A DNA stretch of 64,000 nt, taken from Rhizodiscina lignyota (lineage: Eukaryota > Ascomycota > Dothideomycetes > Aulographales > Rhizodiscinaceae). Numbering within the stretch: the stretch's first letter is position 1; every line of letters begins with the position of its first letter. This document shows positions 34,795 to 46,759 of this stretch, piece by piece. Location: assembly GCA_010015805.1 (NCBI GenBank), contig ML978123.1:248001-312000 (forward strand), read 5' to 3'. The position numbers were made by a program, and so were the translations under genes. The notes under the pieces were generated by a model. It was not told the origin of the DNA. It saw nothing but the letters and a program-made list of their open reading frames with translations, and did not search any database.

Positions 34795-37065
34795 ATGGCG
34801 CTCGCTCCGCCAACGAATGCCCCGGGTACGTGTGTCCCTGAGACTGTGCATCCAATCCAATACATCATACTTCATGCCCGCTAGCGTCCGCCAACCTGTT
34901 TTAACCCTCGCTGCGGCCCACAATCCCTTCTACCAGGCTGCGATAAGGAGAAATTCAATATGAGTACTGACGTTGTTCCTTTTACTTCAACAGACCGACG
35001 TCCTCCTGTGCCGCCTGGCCTGAACCTGAGTCTCAACTCCAACAACCCGTTCCGCAACCGCGCGAATTCGCCTGGACTCCCGTCACCAGCTTTCGCGTCA
35101 CCAGGCGCTCTTCCTACTCCAACGATCAACAGCGAGCGACCAGCGTCGAGAAATCCCTTTCTTGCCGCCTTCGAGCAGGAGACAAACAATAATCTGAGGA
35201 ACATGGCTGCGGGTGACACAGGACGCTCGTCGTCCCCGCAGCAGAATGCGTTGGACAGCAATACCAGAGAGCTCTTCGTACGTCCACCCGATCCCTGGCA
35301 GTGACCTGCAGATAAGCCACCACCCCAAATATTTCTCGCCTGATACCGCATTTCCTTTTCTAAATTCTCACACGATATCTGGCTACCTGCAGCGCGCCTC
35401 CACAATCATGGACGCCAAATTCGAGGAATTCATTGCATTGTTTGCTAACTACCCGCGCCTGCAGAACAACTTGACCCTGAGTGACAAACAAACCCACATC
35501 GGTATGTCTTGGCAGGAGCGCAACATTTGAAATCGACTATCTGACAATCTCTCTCAGGCGCGGCGCGTGTGAATGCTCCACAGCGATCAGAGACACTTCC
35601 AGTCGCAGGTCACAGACCACATCGCTCCGATGAAGACAACCAATCGCGCCCTGATGGCGGTCGACGACCATCGCGTCCACATGTTCTGCCCTCGAACGAA
35701 GATCCGTTTGCTAGCCCCGAAAGGCGCGAGCGACGCGAACAGAACGGCCCAGGCCCTCGCCCAAGGAGGACAAACTCGGAGTCCTCTGTTCACCGACCAA
35801 TGACTGAGGAAGAGAAGCGAGCGCGCGATCAGAGGCGACGCGAGAGGGAGCGAAGACATCGCGAGCGTGGCGAGAGAGATCGCGATGGCAAGGATGGCAA
35901 GGATGGCAAGCCGCGTGAGAGAAGTAAGAGCAGTCGGCCAAGGAAGCCCAATGCGGGCTTGGACTTGATCGACAAACTCGACGTCACGGGGATATACGGC
36001 CCTGGACGTAAGTTTAGAAATCCCTTTGGCCCTAATATCTCCCCTAGTACAATAGTTGCTCTAACAGCTACCCTTGAAGTCTTCCACCATGATGGACCGT
36101 TTGACGCGTGCAATCCGCACCGCAACCGCAAGAGGGATGTTCGCGCCCCGATGCAGGCCTTCCCAACCGACTCGAAGAACAACACGCTCGGAGGCTCTGG
36201 CCCGTTGAACAAGAACTTCGACCTGGATCGCATCCGCGGTACCGGTACCGAAGGCTATGAAGACTATTCTTACGCACCGAACCGCACCAATGGCAACAAC
36301 TACCATGCTCAGACTGGCCGTAAGTACAGTTTCGAGCGCGAGCGCGCCCCAGGCGTAGGTCAGTTCGACCCCTTCTCCAAGACGGAACTCCAGCATGGTG
36401 AGGAATCAGTCGGTCTCGGCACCAGCACCTTCCTCGAGGGAACCCAGGCCAGCCGCAGTGCGATGCATCGCCGGGACAGCGAGAACGACAACGTCATTCG
36501 TGCGAACGGCGTCGAGGGATTCCAAGGCGGCAATGGTAATGCAAGCGGACTAACTCGTAAGAAGTCCCTCGCGCAGCGCTTTCGCGCGATGAGCCAACCC
36601 AAGCGCGGCGACAGCTTCAATGGCCAACCCGGCATCCCTGGCGCAGGCGGCAGCCCGAAGGATCCTTCTTCCCCTGACAGCCCCCCTCGCAAAGGATCTG
36701 TAACCACGACTGTCAAGCCAGTCTATCCGGCCAGCGCAGGCGGACGCATTGGAGGTCAGGTCGGCGATAACAACCCCTTCTTCGACGAGTATGACGACGC
36801 GTTTGAGCGGAAGGGCGCGAGTATCCGTGTTGCAAATGGCGGTGCGGACATGGAGAATGGCACTGGGGGCGGAAGAGAGAGACCGATGCAGCGGACCAGG
36901 GACAGGGCGCCGAGCAGTCCGATGAGGGGCGTTGCGCTTGAGAGGAGGGCTACGAATGACGGAGAGACGAATGGCTTTGGTGGCGGTGCTGCTGGAGGTG
37001 CGCCAGTTACTGGTGGTGGCTTCCTGAATCGGGTTAAGAGCTTGAAGGGACGAAAGAAGACTTGA
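34795..37065 (+). CDS. pal1: Pal1 cell-morphology protein
   Basis: Exons 34795-34825, 34994-35277, 35393-35501, 35558-36007 and 36080-37065 sum to 1860 bases (619 residues). The Pal1 core is clear once intron 36008-36079 is removed: LDVTGIYGPGLFHHDGPFD, then ACNPHRNRK, VRAPMQAFP, NNTLGGSGPLN and EGYEDYS. Pal1 proteins associate with endocytic sites and cell tips and help keep cells cylindrical. Flanks are low-complexity and basic: RRERERRHRERGERD before the core, Gly/Pro/Ser-rich tail after. The start is uncertain: ATG 34795 with a 168-nt intron, or ATG 34960 without it; both run in the same frame. A FEEFIALFANYPRLQNNL segment near residue 120 may be a separate helix. Confidence 0.88.
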
Positions 37066-38009
37066 ACAGCTGAAGGGGCGTGAGTTCGAATTGAATCGAT
37101 GAAGTGAAGAGTAAGTCAGGTCAATCGATTTGAGGTCTTTGAAGCATCAAGAGCATTCTGGCGCAAAGTCATACGCGAGCATGGCGGACGGCGGTTCTGG
37201 GGAGGTCCAAGGATGGTTCAAGACGTTTCTGAAGAAGTATTCAACAGGCGGTGTCCTGTGTGGATCGTATAAGCGGAGAAGTGCTGTTGCACTCTCCATA
37301 GCATAAGCAGCTGCGCATGAAGCTGCCGTAGTCTGAAGTCGTCATCATGGACGAAAGAAATTGACAGCTGTCCATAGCATATCTTACACTATATCATCAG
37401 TTCAGAAATTCTTGGATTCGTGTTGTGTAGAGTGTTCGGTCGATGGAAAGTAGCTCCTTGACTTTAGAGACCAACGGGTTTAAGAAACATCCAGGATTCA
37501 CCAAGCCGTCTACTCAAAAGCAATCCCCTCTTCCTCGTAGAGCTAGCTCTACGTGAAAGGCTTGTGCCGCACACGAAGCTCTGTAACACTGCGGCAGTTC
37601 CCAGTGTTTGAAGACCTGCGCGCGAAACCTGAGAATTTGCCTGAGGAATCCTTCACCAACTGATATGTATTTTACATCATGAGTACAGATGACGATGAAC
37701 CCTCCATTCATCACCCCAGCTACAACTGCTCAGCTAACAATAGTGTAGTACTCTCCTGCTGGCCTTAAAATAAGTGGTACGTCCAGGCCGGCAGCGATAA
37801 CTAGCACATCATCTAGATAGACGGTCTGATCGGTGGTGCTAATATAGCCCGACTGGACTGTGAACATCCATCGGATACGAGACACCTCGTATGCCTGCCG
37901 CTCTCCCAGGAGGCACTTCGCTCATCCGCGCAACTGTGTCCTTTGGCTCTGGTGCACCTGCTTCTGGCGGACTCTTGCGCTTTCGACCACATTTCCCCTC
38001 CTAACACGT
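37066..38009. other. intergenic between convergent genes
   Basis: Holds the 3' untranslated regions of pal1 and of the P450. No gene recognised. It contains an 18-base perfect palindrome at 37536-37553. Confidence 0.4.
37536..37553. repeat. 18-bp perfect palindrome
   Basis: CGTAGAGCTAGCTCTACG is its own reverse complement. It lies between the convergent pal1 and P450 genes and could form a cruciform or a hairpin in a transcript end. Confidence 0.6.
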
Positions 38010-39796
38010 CTACGCCCTCTCGTTCACCTTAACCATGAGTTCAGGCTTCTGCCACAAAACGTATACTTTTTGCTGCTCCATCCATTTCAACTCTTTGTCG
38101 ACAAGCTGTAAGTCGAAGTTAAATATGATTCGGGCAAGAATGAGTTTCATCTCTGCATATGCGAGGCTGGACACGAAGTAGTCAGCGATCTTGTTACGCT
38201 CAATTGAGCTAGCTGCAGTCATAGAGCAATAAGATTCGGGACTTACTTGCGACCCAGACAATTCCGCGGACCAGCCGAGAAAGGCTGTAACACAGCTTTT
38301 CGGTCGTCGTTGAATTTCTCATCTTTGTTTGGAAGGAACCTCTCCGGGATGAATTCATGCGAGTCGACGAAATGCTCGGGCGAGACACCCGCAGCCCATT
38401 GAGGGATCCCAACGACAACCTTTCACATGGATCAGCTTTTCGATGAAGAGTTGAGGCCGCAAATGCAAAACGCAACGTATGGACTTACCTTGCCAGGAAC
38501 GTGGTATCCACAGATGGTAGTGCCCTCAGGAGGAGTAACACGCGAGAGTGCAACCGGAACAGGGGGGTAGAGGCGTAACGCCTCTTCGATTACAGCAAGA
38601 AGATAAGGAAGTGTGTTGACCTTTATCATAATATTAGTAGAGTCTACAAAAATTGGGTTCTCAACAAGATGGCTTTTGCATACTTTGACCATGGTAATAT
38701 CATCCTCGCTTTCGAACGCACTCCGCACCTCGGCGTTGAGCTTCTCCAGTACCTTTGGGTTCCTCTGAAGCAGATACGTGCACCCAGCAAGCAAAGTCGC
38801 TGTGGTCTCGCTACCTGCGATCATGAGAATGTTGAAAGTCAATCTGATCTCTTCATCAGACATCATGGCTTTCTCGTCCTTCTCGGAATTCTGGTACAGC
38901 ACTTTGCCCAAGAAATCCGGCCTGTCGAGATCACCAGATTCACTCCGTTTCTTAACAGCCTTGTCACAGAATTCTCTCACCACCTTCTGCCGTGTACCAG
39001 AGCGGAAGGCCAGGACGAAGAGCATAACTATCGGTCGGAGGACCGTGATGTTGCCAAGCTCTGATAGAATCACAAAAAGATTCAAGCCGGAAAAGAATGC
39101 CTTGATCCACGGGTGCGTCGTGCGTGTTCTAAGGGCGTCGAATGATTGGGCGAAAGACAAATCTCCCACAATGTCGAATGTAGTCCAGTTGAAGTACAAG
39201 GCCATGTTTGAAGGTCGGCCCTCGCGTGCGTCCTCGCGCATATTCGAAACAAGAAGGTCGATGTACAGTTTGATGAGGGGCTCCTGCTCCCTCAACTGTT
39301 CGACGTCAGAATCAATAGTAGCCATGTGGCTGTGGGGAGCACCTACAGCTTTTTCTGAGAACGCGTGGCTGAGGCCTTTCCTCTGCCTTGCGTGAACGTC
39401 ATCTGGCGCATTGATGATGCTGTACGCCCCTTTCTTATTGGCGCCTCCTCGATTGAATTTGGCCATTTGCGGGTGGCCTTGTCGATGCATGTAAATGTCT
39501 TTCCAACAATTCTCGCCAATGAATGACAATTGGTTAGGTTTGATGCGGACAACTTGGCCATACTTTGCGTGCAACTGTTCATCCAACGTGTGCCTTTTGC
39601 CCCGCATTGACCAAGTTGCGTAGTACAAGGACGTCGCGGCGGCAAGCTTAGGTCCAGGGAAGCTGCGAAGGGGATGAAAGAAGATGTTATAGATGAAGGT
39701 GTAGGCCGTGTGAAGAACAATAAGAATTAAGCCGGTCGTCAGCAAGTAAGGTGAGCTCTGCCAAATTAGGCTCCAAAGAGCAAAGGTGTGCGCCAT
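38010..39796 (-). CDS. cytochrome P450 monooxygenase, microsomal
   Basis: Exons 39796-38684, 38620-38489, 38419-38247 and 38166-38010 (1575 bases, 524 residues). An N-terminal membrane anchor (about residues 20-40) is followed by FFHPLRSFPGPKLAA, typical of fungal P450s of the trichothecene-hydroxylase-like (CYP65) kind. Seen: I-helix AGSETTAT (about 327), ExxR in EEALRLYPP (about 383), and heme loop FSAGPRNCLGR (cysteine about 469), continuing NLAYAEMKLILARI across the last splice. The 63-nt intron at 38683-38621 leaves the frame open, but removing it restores the usual MVKVNTLPYLL. All catalytic elements are intact. The substrate is unknown; no polyketide synthase, NRPS or terpene cyclase lies in the window. 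Confidence 0.93.
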
Positions 39797-40146
39797 ACTG
39801 AGCCAGGTAATGGGACGAAAGAGACTCGAAACAGATGCAAAGAGAAGAGTAATGGCGAGACGCGGTGTCTAAATAGCTAAATAGTTAAGGAGGCAACAGA
39901 ATTTCTCAAACATCAGCGCGGCCTCGTGTACAAAAAGGGTAAACGAAGTAGGCGGGACGGAGGAGTACGACAGCTGGCTACCTACGGCATTTGGGCGGCA
40001 ATAAAGAAGATGGGCAAGGAACACATTCCCCTGCAATTCCAGGGTTGGTGTAGTGACCTCCATGTAAGAAGAGCCTACACAACTAGTATTTCCTGTTATA
40101 TTTGACGCTAAATGCGTATAATGAAATCCCTTAAGGACCTAAGGTA
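39797..40146. other. intergenic, no gene recognised
   Basis: Upstream region of the P450 gene. No other signal seen. Confidence 0.4.
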
Positions 40147-40513
40147 CTAACCTACAGATACAAGGTAAGTCATTGTGTTTCGTTGCAAATATACACAAAT
40201 TGCATCAATCCATAGCCGTCTCTTCTGACGCCTCTCTCGAAGTCGTCTCAAGGCAGCTTCGAGGTTTGGTGTGACCAGAATCGTCCCCCCGTCGCATGTG
40301 CAGGAATAGAGAACCCCAGACGTATGAAAACGCCTCATAGCTGTTTGAGCGGCGTTCCGAATCATCTAATGGAATTTCGCGCAGAGTGTATCGGATTGGG
40401 GATTTCAGCATCGGAGCAGGAAGGAGTTCAAGAACTCTGATCGAGCGCTTCGTTGAGAGATGGCTGTACTGGTAACACTCTTCTGTCGCCATTGCGGACA
40501 TGTGGGAACACAA
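40147..40513 (-). pseudogene. truncated, frameshifted HET-domain remnant
   Basis: HET domains occur in fungal proteins that control heterokaryon incompatibility. The N-terminal half of the domain is recognisable: YEAFSYVWG in one frame, then, one frame over, ILVTPNLEAALRRLRER and LWIDAIC. In intact family members these segments are continuous, so a one-base frameshift lies between them (about 40300-40330). After WIDAIC the expected INQ.D..ER sequence is missing and nothing HET-like follows towards 39800, so the gene is also truncated. A splice donor after IC could in principle save it but I found no continuation. Confidence 0.65.
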
Positions 40514-41133
40514 TTTTGATCATCAGCCTTGATTGCAGAAGAAAGAGGGGTTAAGAAGGAGCTTCGCAGAGAGCAAAGATATATACATATGTCCCGGAGA
40601 TTGTTCGGCGAAATTGGCACCCCCTGTACAAATTCGATTGCGGACTTCATCTTGCAGGTTTGGATGTACCAACCTTCATGTTGATATGTCAGTTTCCCTA
40701 AACATTATTATTTAGATGGTATAAAATGCAACAATTCACAAGAGAAGAGTCGCCCAGATCGCACTTATCGCTTGGCAGATTCCAAGCCAGTCGCATCGGA
40801 TGGCCGCCACAACAGATTGAGCGCCGCCATGACGCTCCAGAATCGCTTTCACGTTTCCTCACGGCTGTTGATGACTTGCGATTAGCTTTGAGCCTAAGTC
40901 TACGACCCTGAACTTGCCTATCCGCATGTGAGATCGCGCTGCCCACGCCGATCCGACATCGTCATCAACCCTGATGGCCTGGCCGCGAACGGGACTTACC
41001 TTCATGTCCATGGCAATGCAAAGTGCCCATCAAATCAATTTATATTCATTATCTCAATGTCTGGTCTTTCGTTTCAAAACAATTGTAACTGTCTCAGGGC
41101 ACTCCGTCTTCACACTCTTTATCTGTCGGCAAG
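40514..41133. other. intergenic, no gene recognised
   Basis: Short frames without motifs. Right part is the upstream region of the DUF6604 gene. Confidence 0.35.
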
Positions 41134-43666
41134 ATGATTGTCATGTCTACAGTAACTCTGTCGAAAGACTTGTTCGATGTCTATGAAAGCTACAAAAAGG
41201 CCACCATCCAGGTCATTCGTTGGCTCTCGCGAAACTCGGGATGCGACTATGAAAGAGGATATCTTAGCTCTATCAATGAGCTTCGGTATTTTGCCGACTA
41301 CGTAATCCTGAACCAGATCGAGATTCCGGACGACCTGATTCGAGTATTTCGACTTGCAATTCGTGCTCGGAAACGCCTTACTTGCTTCTACAAACGTAAA
41401 GGCGCCGACAATGATTCAACGGAAGCTCATGTTTACTTCAATGAAACTTTTGAAAGCGTCTTTCACGATCTCAATCACTGTCGAAGAAGATCCCTTTCTA
41501 GTTGTTCTTCTACGAATTCCATAGACGCTTCGTCACAAATGGTGGTAGAATCTGCAAACCTGTACAGCTGTCTTGAAACGGCCAACAATGAGGCCGATTT
41601 ATCAACTGAGATGACGAACAATATCGAGGTTTCTGCGTCGTATCAGCTTGATGTCAGTCCGCAGAGCAAGAAAAGAAGGGGCTGTGACTGCGCGCCGTGT
41701 GGACCATCAATTCAGGACGATACTTTAGAAGAAACAACAAATATCTACTCATTCCTTTGGGTAAGTAGCATTCCCAAAACTTGGAGTCTTGTGTACTCTG
41801 ACGCTCTAATACAGCAATTGAACCACCTTGCTGCTTTTGTCAAGCAATCATTTCAGCATGCTGCACACGGTACTCAGCCTCTAATTGTTGCCGCAACCGC
41901 GACGAATGCGGCATACCAATGCGCTACGTCGCTGGGGCCAGTCTTGTGTAAATACGAGATATACAACCCGGAACAGTTGCGGGACCGTTGCCCGGACACT
42001 CTAGCAGATGCTTTTTCGCAAGACACGATCAACACTGATGATAATGGCCGTATTATTCCCGAACAACTGGCCACTTTGCAGATTATATGGGAAGAGTTGT
42101 GTCAGTTCAAGCTTTCCAGGAAGGACGAGCCATCTTATTGCTGCCCGTGCAAAACTTGTGGCGGTCTATCCGCCAAGTTTCCAAAGCACGATCCAAAGGA
42201 CTTCTTCGGGCTTGACCCGATTGAACGAAATGATGCAACAAATGATTCGCACATTCGAGCAGCTTACCAGGCGTTCTTGCGAGGCATCTATGAAGAACTT
42301 CGGAGCTTCGGCCATCATGTCAAAAGGGTTGCCTTTCTTAAAGACTTTGAAGATTTCATCTTGGAGAAGGACACTTGTGTCGTCGGTCAACGCGATTGCT
42401 GCACCCTCTGCTTCGGAATTCACCTTCTTTACGAATCTTCCAAAAGTTTCCACGACTCTGCTGGCCGTTCGGAAGATTCTCACAATTCCCAAGAGCCAAA
42501 GAGTGGGACAGGGTGCATGTCATCGCCCCGCGTGCACTCACTCAAATTCGCATGTGAGCTATTAACGCAAATTAAAAAGACCTTGGAAGGTGGAAATGTG
42601 CCTTGCACGTGTCTGCAAATCAACGGGTCGAGCGTCGTATCCCTTCTCTTGGAGACTACCGGCTCACTCAATGGCTTCGTGAAAACGCCTCGATTCGATC
42701 TCTTCTACCAGGCTCCATGGGCATGCGGTGCGCACGAGCTTGGGCACCTTGCTCAGTGCTCTGATGTTGGCTCCAAAACATGGCATTTCTCTTACTTGGT
42801 TGGGACATTGCTGCATGCATATAATGCTCTGGTACAAGCGAAGCTTTTGGACCCGACCGCGATCCCCCTTCTCGAGGCTCTTTGCGAGCTGTATGAGGAC
42901 GTTCTTTTTATGGGAAAGCGGTCAAACAATAACGTGTTTAGCTGCTGGCAGAGATGGGCTGGCGGCAAGGTCGTGCGTCCTCCGCACAGGTCCAAGACAG
43001 AATTGAATCAGGTTGCAACTACAGATAAGAAATGGCATCTATGCTCCATCCCAGACCCCAGCGGAGGAGGAAATCGCTGGAGCCGAAGCTTTGATCCACA
43101 GAGGATCTCATTATTTTCGACTTTGGCGGCCCGCTCAGCGTTGGACGATGAGGTTGTGGCATGGATCTATCTGCCGCCGGAGAAGAGACACAGGGTTCGT
43201 ACCTCTTCACACTCTCGAGTCCAGATTCAAAGACGTCCAAGCTAACCATAATCCTCATTAGTACCAGGACAAGGACATTTTCCGCGCCAAAGAGCTGTTC
43301 AAACAAGAACCCCTCTTGGCCCACTACGTCGAACGCGTGCAAGCCGCGCTTCTCGAAGAATACCAAGGTTCTTTCCCGGTCGCACGCATCAATTATATCG
43401 CTATTTACGAAGCTTGCGTACAAACAATGCGGCGCATCAGCGATGCGAATCATGATGAGAAATTAGAGTACATCTGCAAGTGCCCAGCGGAGGCGTGTTT
43501 GAGGGAGTGTGATATCTTCCTCAAGCGTCGCTTCATGAACAGCTCGAGGCGAGGTGTTGAGATCAAGGACAAGAAAGCCTGTGACAGTTTCATTGAGCAC
43601 CTGATAGAGGGTTTCGGGGGACACAGCATAGAGGATTTCCTGTGGGATGTCTCCGCTCATCGTTAG
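41134..43666 (+). CDS. DUF6604 family protein
   Basis: Exons 41134-41760, 41815-43194 and 43262-43666 sum to 2412 bases (803 residues). Both introns have usable sites (GTAAGT..ATACAG; GTTCGT..CATTAG). The N-terminus (YESYKKATIQVIRWLSRNSG) matches the start of the fungal DUF6604 domain, which I know only as uncharacterised. Cysteine pairs occur at CDCAPC (about residue 185) and CCPCKTC (about 315 after splicing), suggesting possible metal binding. Near residue 515 there is an HELGH string (ACGAHELGHLAQC) that fits the HExxH zinc-protease pattern, but no known metallopeptidase fold can be made out. Function unknown. Confidence 0.8.
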
Positions 43667-43728
43667 CACTTATGCTGAATGAGTAATTTTTGTCTTGCTT
43701 TTCAATGGCTTACCTCTCATTAAATCTC

Positions 43729-45108
43729 CTACTTCCCCCCTGCAGGTCTAATTCCCATCTTGAACACAGGACTCTCTTTAAAATTCGCATAGTCATGGAA
43801 AGCATCCGTTTGTGCTGTGGATATTGCGACTTCTTTTCCCCTTTCCACAACTCCCTCATCGTATTGTTTGAGCGCCTCACCAGGAGACAATTTGCCTTCT
43901 TGAACGGCAATCATTTGCGTCACAAATTCATCAGCGTCTTTAATGGCAAGATTCCCGCCTTGGCCGCGATGGAAGGTCATGCTATAGATGTCAGCCCGAT
44001 ATACGCAGATAACCTGAGGCAGCAGATCCTACCTATGAGCAGCATCTCCAGCGAGCGTCACTTTGCCCCCATGGTTATCCCATGGCTTTGTATGCCATAT
44101 CCTGAGCTGATCCTTCCCAATCGGGATGTCATCTGGTAGCCATTCCACGACAGATTTGTACGGATCCGCCCAGCCATCCATGCGCGCCCTCAGCCTCTCG
44201 AGTCGATTTTCTGTATTCTCAAAGTCCTCCCTCGTTGTGAGAGGCCATGTCGTAAGGAGATAGAATATCCAGGTCTCCGGTTTCTCCTGAATCGGCTTAT
44301 CAAGAAGGAACAGTCCAATGTACATGTTCTTCGGATGTGCTGACGCATCAACGTTGGGGTTCATTTCCTTGTCGAGCCATACCGCTTTTTCAGCGGGGAG
44401 GGTGAATGGGAAATTCATGAAGGCGTATGGCATCACTTCCTGGTCTGCCACTTCTCCAAGCAGCCACCTCCGCACACGGGAAGCACCTCCATCTGCTCCT
44501 ATTACGACGTTACCGGTTTCTGAGGTACCATCCTCGAAATGCGCCGTGACTCCAGAATCATCGGTAGTGATGTCGGTCAGCTTCTTGCCGTATTTGATAT
44601 TGAGGCCTTGAGCCAGATGCTTCTTCGTCTTTTGGATTTGCATGCGGCGGATGAGGGGCATGTGAGCTTCTGTCATAGCCTTTCCCGTGCTGCCATCGCG
44701 TATCAGGATGCCTTTCTGTCCAGCCGCTTCTGCGGTGAGGTCTTTATCTGGCTGGCATGCTTGCAAGGTGGTATACAGCTCTGGCGGGAGGAGCTTCTCA
44801 AACAATGGATCTGCCCAGCTCAGAGTGATGCCCCAATTCCGGCCCCGTGGCGCCGTCTCTCTGTCAACTATAACATGAGAGACCCCATTCTACAAACAAG
44901 TAAGCTGATGTCTTTGACAGAACCCATAATAAGGGAATCGAGCTAGTTGGTAGCATCGTCTAATTTGGTAATACCTTCTTTAAGCCTTGAGCGATGGTAA
45001 GTCCTGCAAGGCCTTAATAGGTTCATTAGCGATGCAAAGTTGGATCCTTCGAATGGAAATGCACTCACCAGCACCTATAACAATGACGTGCAATGGTTTT
45101 TCGCTCAT
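43729..45108 (-). CDS. FAD-dependent monooxygenase (PHBH/UbiH type)
   Basis: Exons 45108-45069, 45012-44975, 44889-44033 and 43981-43729 (1188 bases, 395 residues). These flavoproteins hydroxylate aromatic or other substrates with NAD(P)H and oxygen. Seen: the dinucleotide-binding start VIVIGAGLAGLTIA (which fixes the acceptor at 45013 rather than nine bases later), RGRNWGITLSW, the mid-protein VVIGADGGASRVRR, and the second FAD motif TLAGDAAHSMTFHRGQGGN, formed across the last intron. In the last motif Ser takes the place of the usual Pro after AAH. Divergent from the class II aldolase gene with about 600 bases between starts; the pair may be co-expressed. Confidence 0.9.
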
Positions 45109-45706
45109 TATCGAATTCTTATTGGATACTGCTGCTGCTTTGAGACAGGTACCTTTTCAAGATGTTCGAAATGCTTTTCCAGAAGCGTACTCGCTGGATG
45201 TTCACACTCGGTCGATAAACAGAACCCTCGAGCTCCAAACTGCGGAATTATCAAGTCCAACAAGGCTGATAATCAAGTGCGAGAAAGCAAAACAGTGTTC
45301 AGAATTTAGAATACGGAGGCTGAAGCAACAGACCAATCAGCTAGGATACGCAAACGCGGGGAGCCGACGAAAATATCAAGTCCCACGACAGGTAACAAGA
45401 TTCTGCTGAATAGGTATTGATCGAACGATTTCGAGTTTTCGAGGTGTAACTACGAAGCCACAATTTGGTGTGTGTTTGGGAATTTGAGCAGACGTTGTTG
45501 CGAGCTTACGGTTGACTCCCCGAACGATCGGCATCGGTGGTGACTTCCAAGATCAACGAAGGTTCCGTTGAGGAAAGAGCCTTGCAGAGGATCTTGAGTG
45601 AGAGTTAGTTCCATTGCTCCGGAACTGCTCCTCAGGTTAACGAGCTCCGCGTCACATTTGTTATCGTCTCCTCGCCATTTGCTCGTTCGCTCAACCCCTT
45701 CCAAAG
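45109..45706. promoter_or_regulatory. divergent promoter region
   Basis: Lies between the starts of the FAD monooxygenase (minus) and class II aldolase (plus). No coding frame with motifs. A shared regulatory region is likely from geometry, but I see no specific binding site. Confidence 0.4.
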
Positions 45707-46691
45707 ATGGACTGGTACACGAACCCTGGCGTAGTGCAAAAGGATTGGAGCAAAGAAAACCTCCAGGAAGTAAGGAAGCCTATCACTGCTCCTAAATTCA
45801 GTTTCCGCGTTGCTCAATCTATGAATATTTTAGTTGAGGCGAAAGCTCATTACCGCAAACCACGTGCTCCATAACCATGGCGTGGTCGACGCGTACGGTC
45901 ACATATCAATTCGACATCCGCAAAAAACCGAAATCTACATCATGTGCGGGTACATGGCGCCCGCTATTGTGACGAGCTCAGACGACCTGATTGAGTACTG
46001 GGTCAAGGACTCTTCAACTGTGGATCCGAACGCGAAGAAGGGCTACTCGGAGAGGTTCATTCATGGTGAGGTCTTCAGGATGTTCCCGAGCGTCAATTGC
46101 GTGGTGCATAGTCATGCAGAAGACGTATTACCATACGTGACAAGTGGCGTCCCTTTACTGCCAGTCTTTCATATGTCGGGCTTTCTTGGTAAGCCATCTC
46201 GTCCATGAACCGAAGTATGCTATTTCAGTCCACTGATAGCAAAACCAGGAGACGACGTTCCAGTCTTCGATATAGGTGAAATGTATGAAGCAGGAGAGCA
46301 GCAGGACCTTCTCGTCCGTAATGCAAACCTTGGAACCGGTCTAGCCTCAAGGTTCAGAATCGACGCGCAATCGACGTCGTCGGATCCAGAGCACAATGTA
46401 GTCCTTATGAGACGGCATGGCTACACAACACACGGCGCGGACATTGAAACTGCCGTATATCGTGCGATTTACACAAAAATCAACGCCAAAGTTCAGACAG
46501 ACTCTATGATGCTTCGCCAAGCGTTCCAAGCAAGCACCGGTACGCAAGCATATGCAAAGTTCAACTTCGAGCCATTGACAGAGGATATGCGCACTGGTTG
46601 CATGAAGATGAACACTGGAACTCAAGACAAGCCCTGGAAATTGTGGGTGGCTGAAGTAGAAAAGTCGTCTCTGTACATCAACCGTGGATAG
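45707..46691 (+). CDS. class II aldolase/adducin domain protein
   Basis: Exons 45707-45769, 45834-46188 and 46249-46691 give 861 bases (286 residues). Introns GTAAGG..TTTTAG and GTAAGC..ACCAG. The family uses a zinc-bound histidine triad for aldol cleavage, epimerisation or decarboxylation of small sugar-like acids. Seen: HNHGVVDAYGHISIR, HGEVFRMFPSVNCVVHSH (the HSH metal ligands), and RRHGYTTHGAD near the C-terminus with the third histidine. The metal site seems complete. It sits between a flavin monooxygenase and a DUF5519 gene, a setting that suggests breakdown of a small organic compound, but this is inference. Confidence 0.9.
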
Positions 46692-46759
46692 ATGATTAAA
46701 CAGAACTACTGGTGCATAAGATACGAAAGAAAAGTTCTCCACCGTGTTGTTACAAGTTC

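Noticed and set aside
36320-36360. Possible extra intron in pal1 (GTAAGTACAG)
   Set aside because: The next acceptor gives under 40 nt and the frame is already open.
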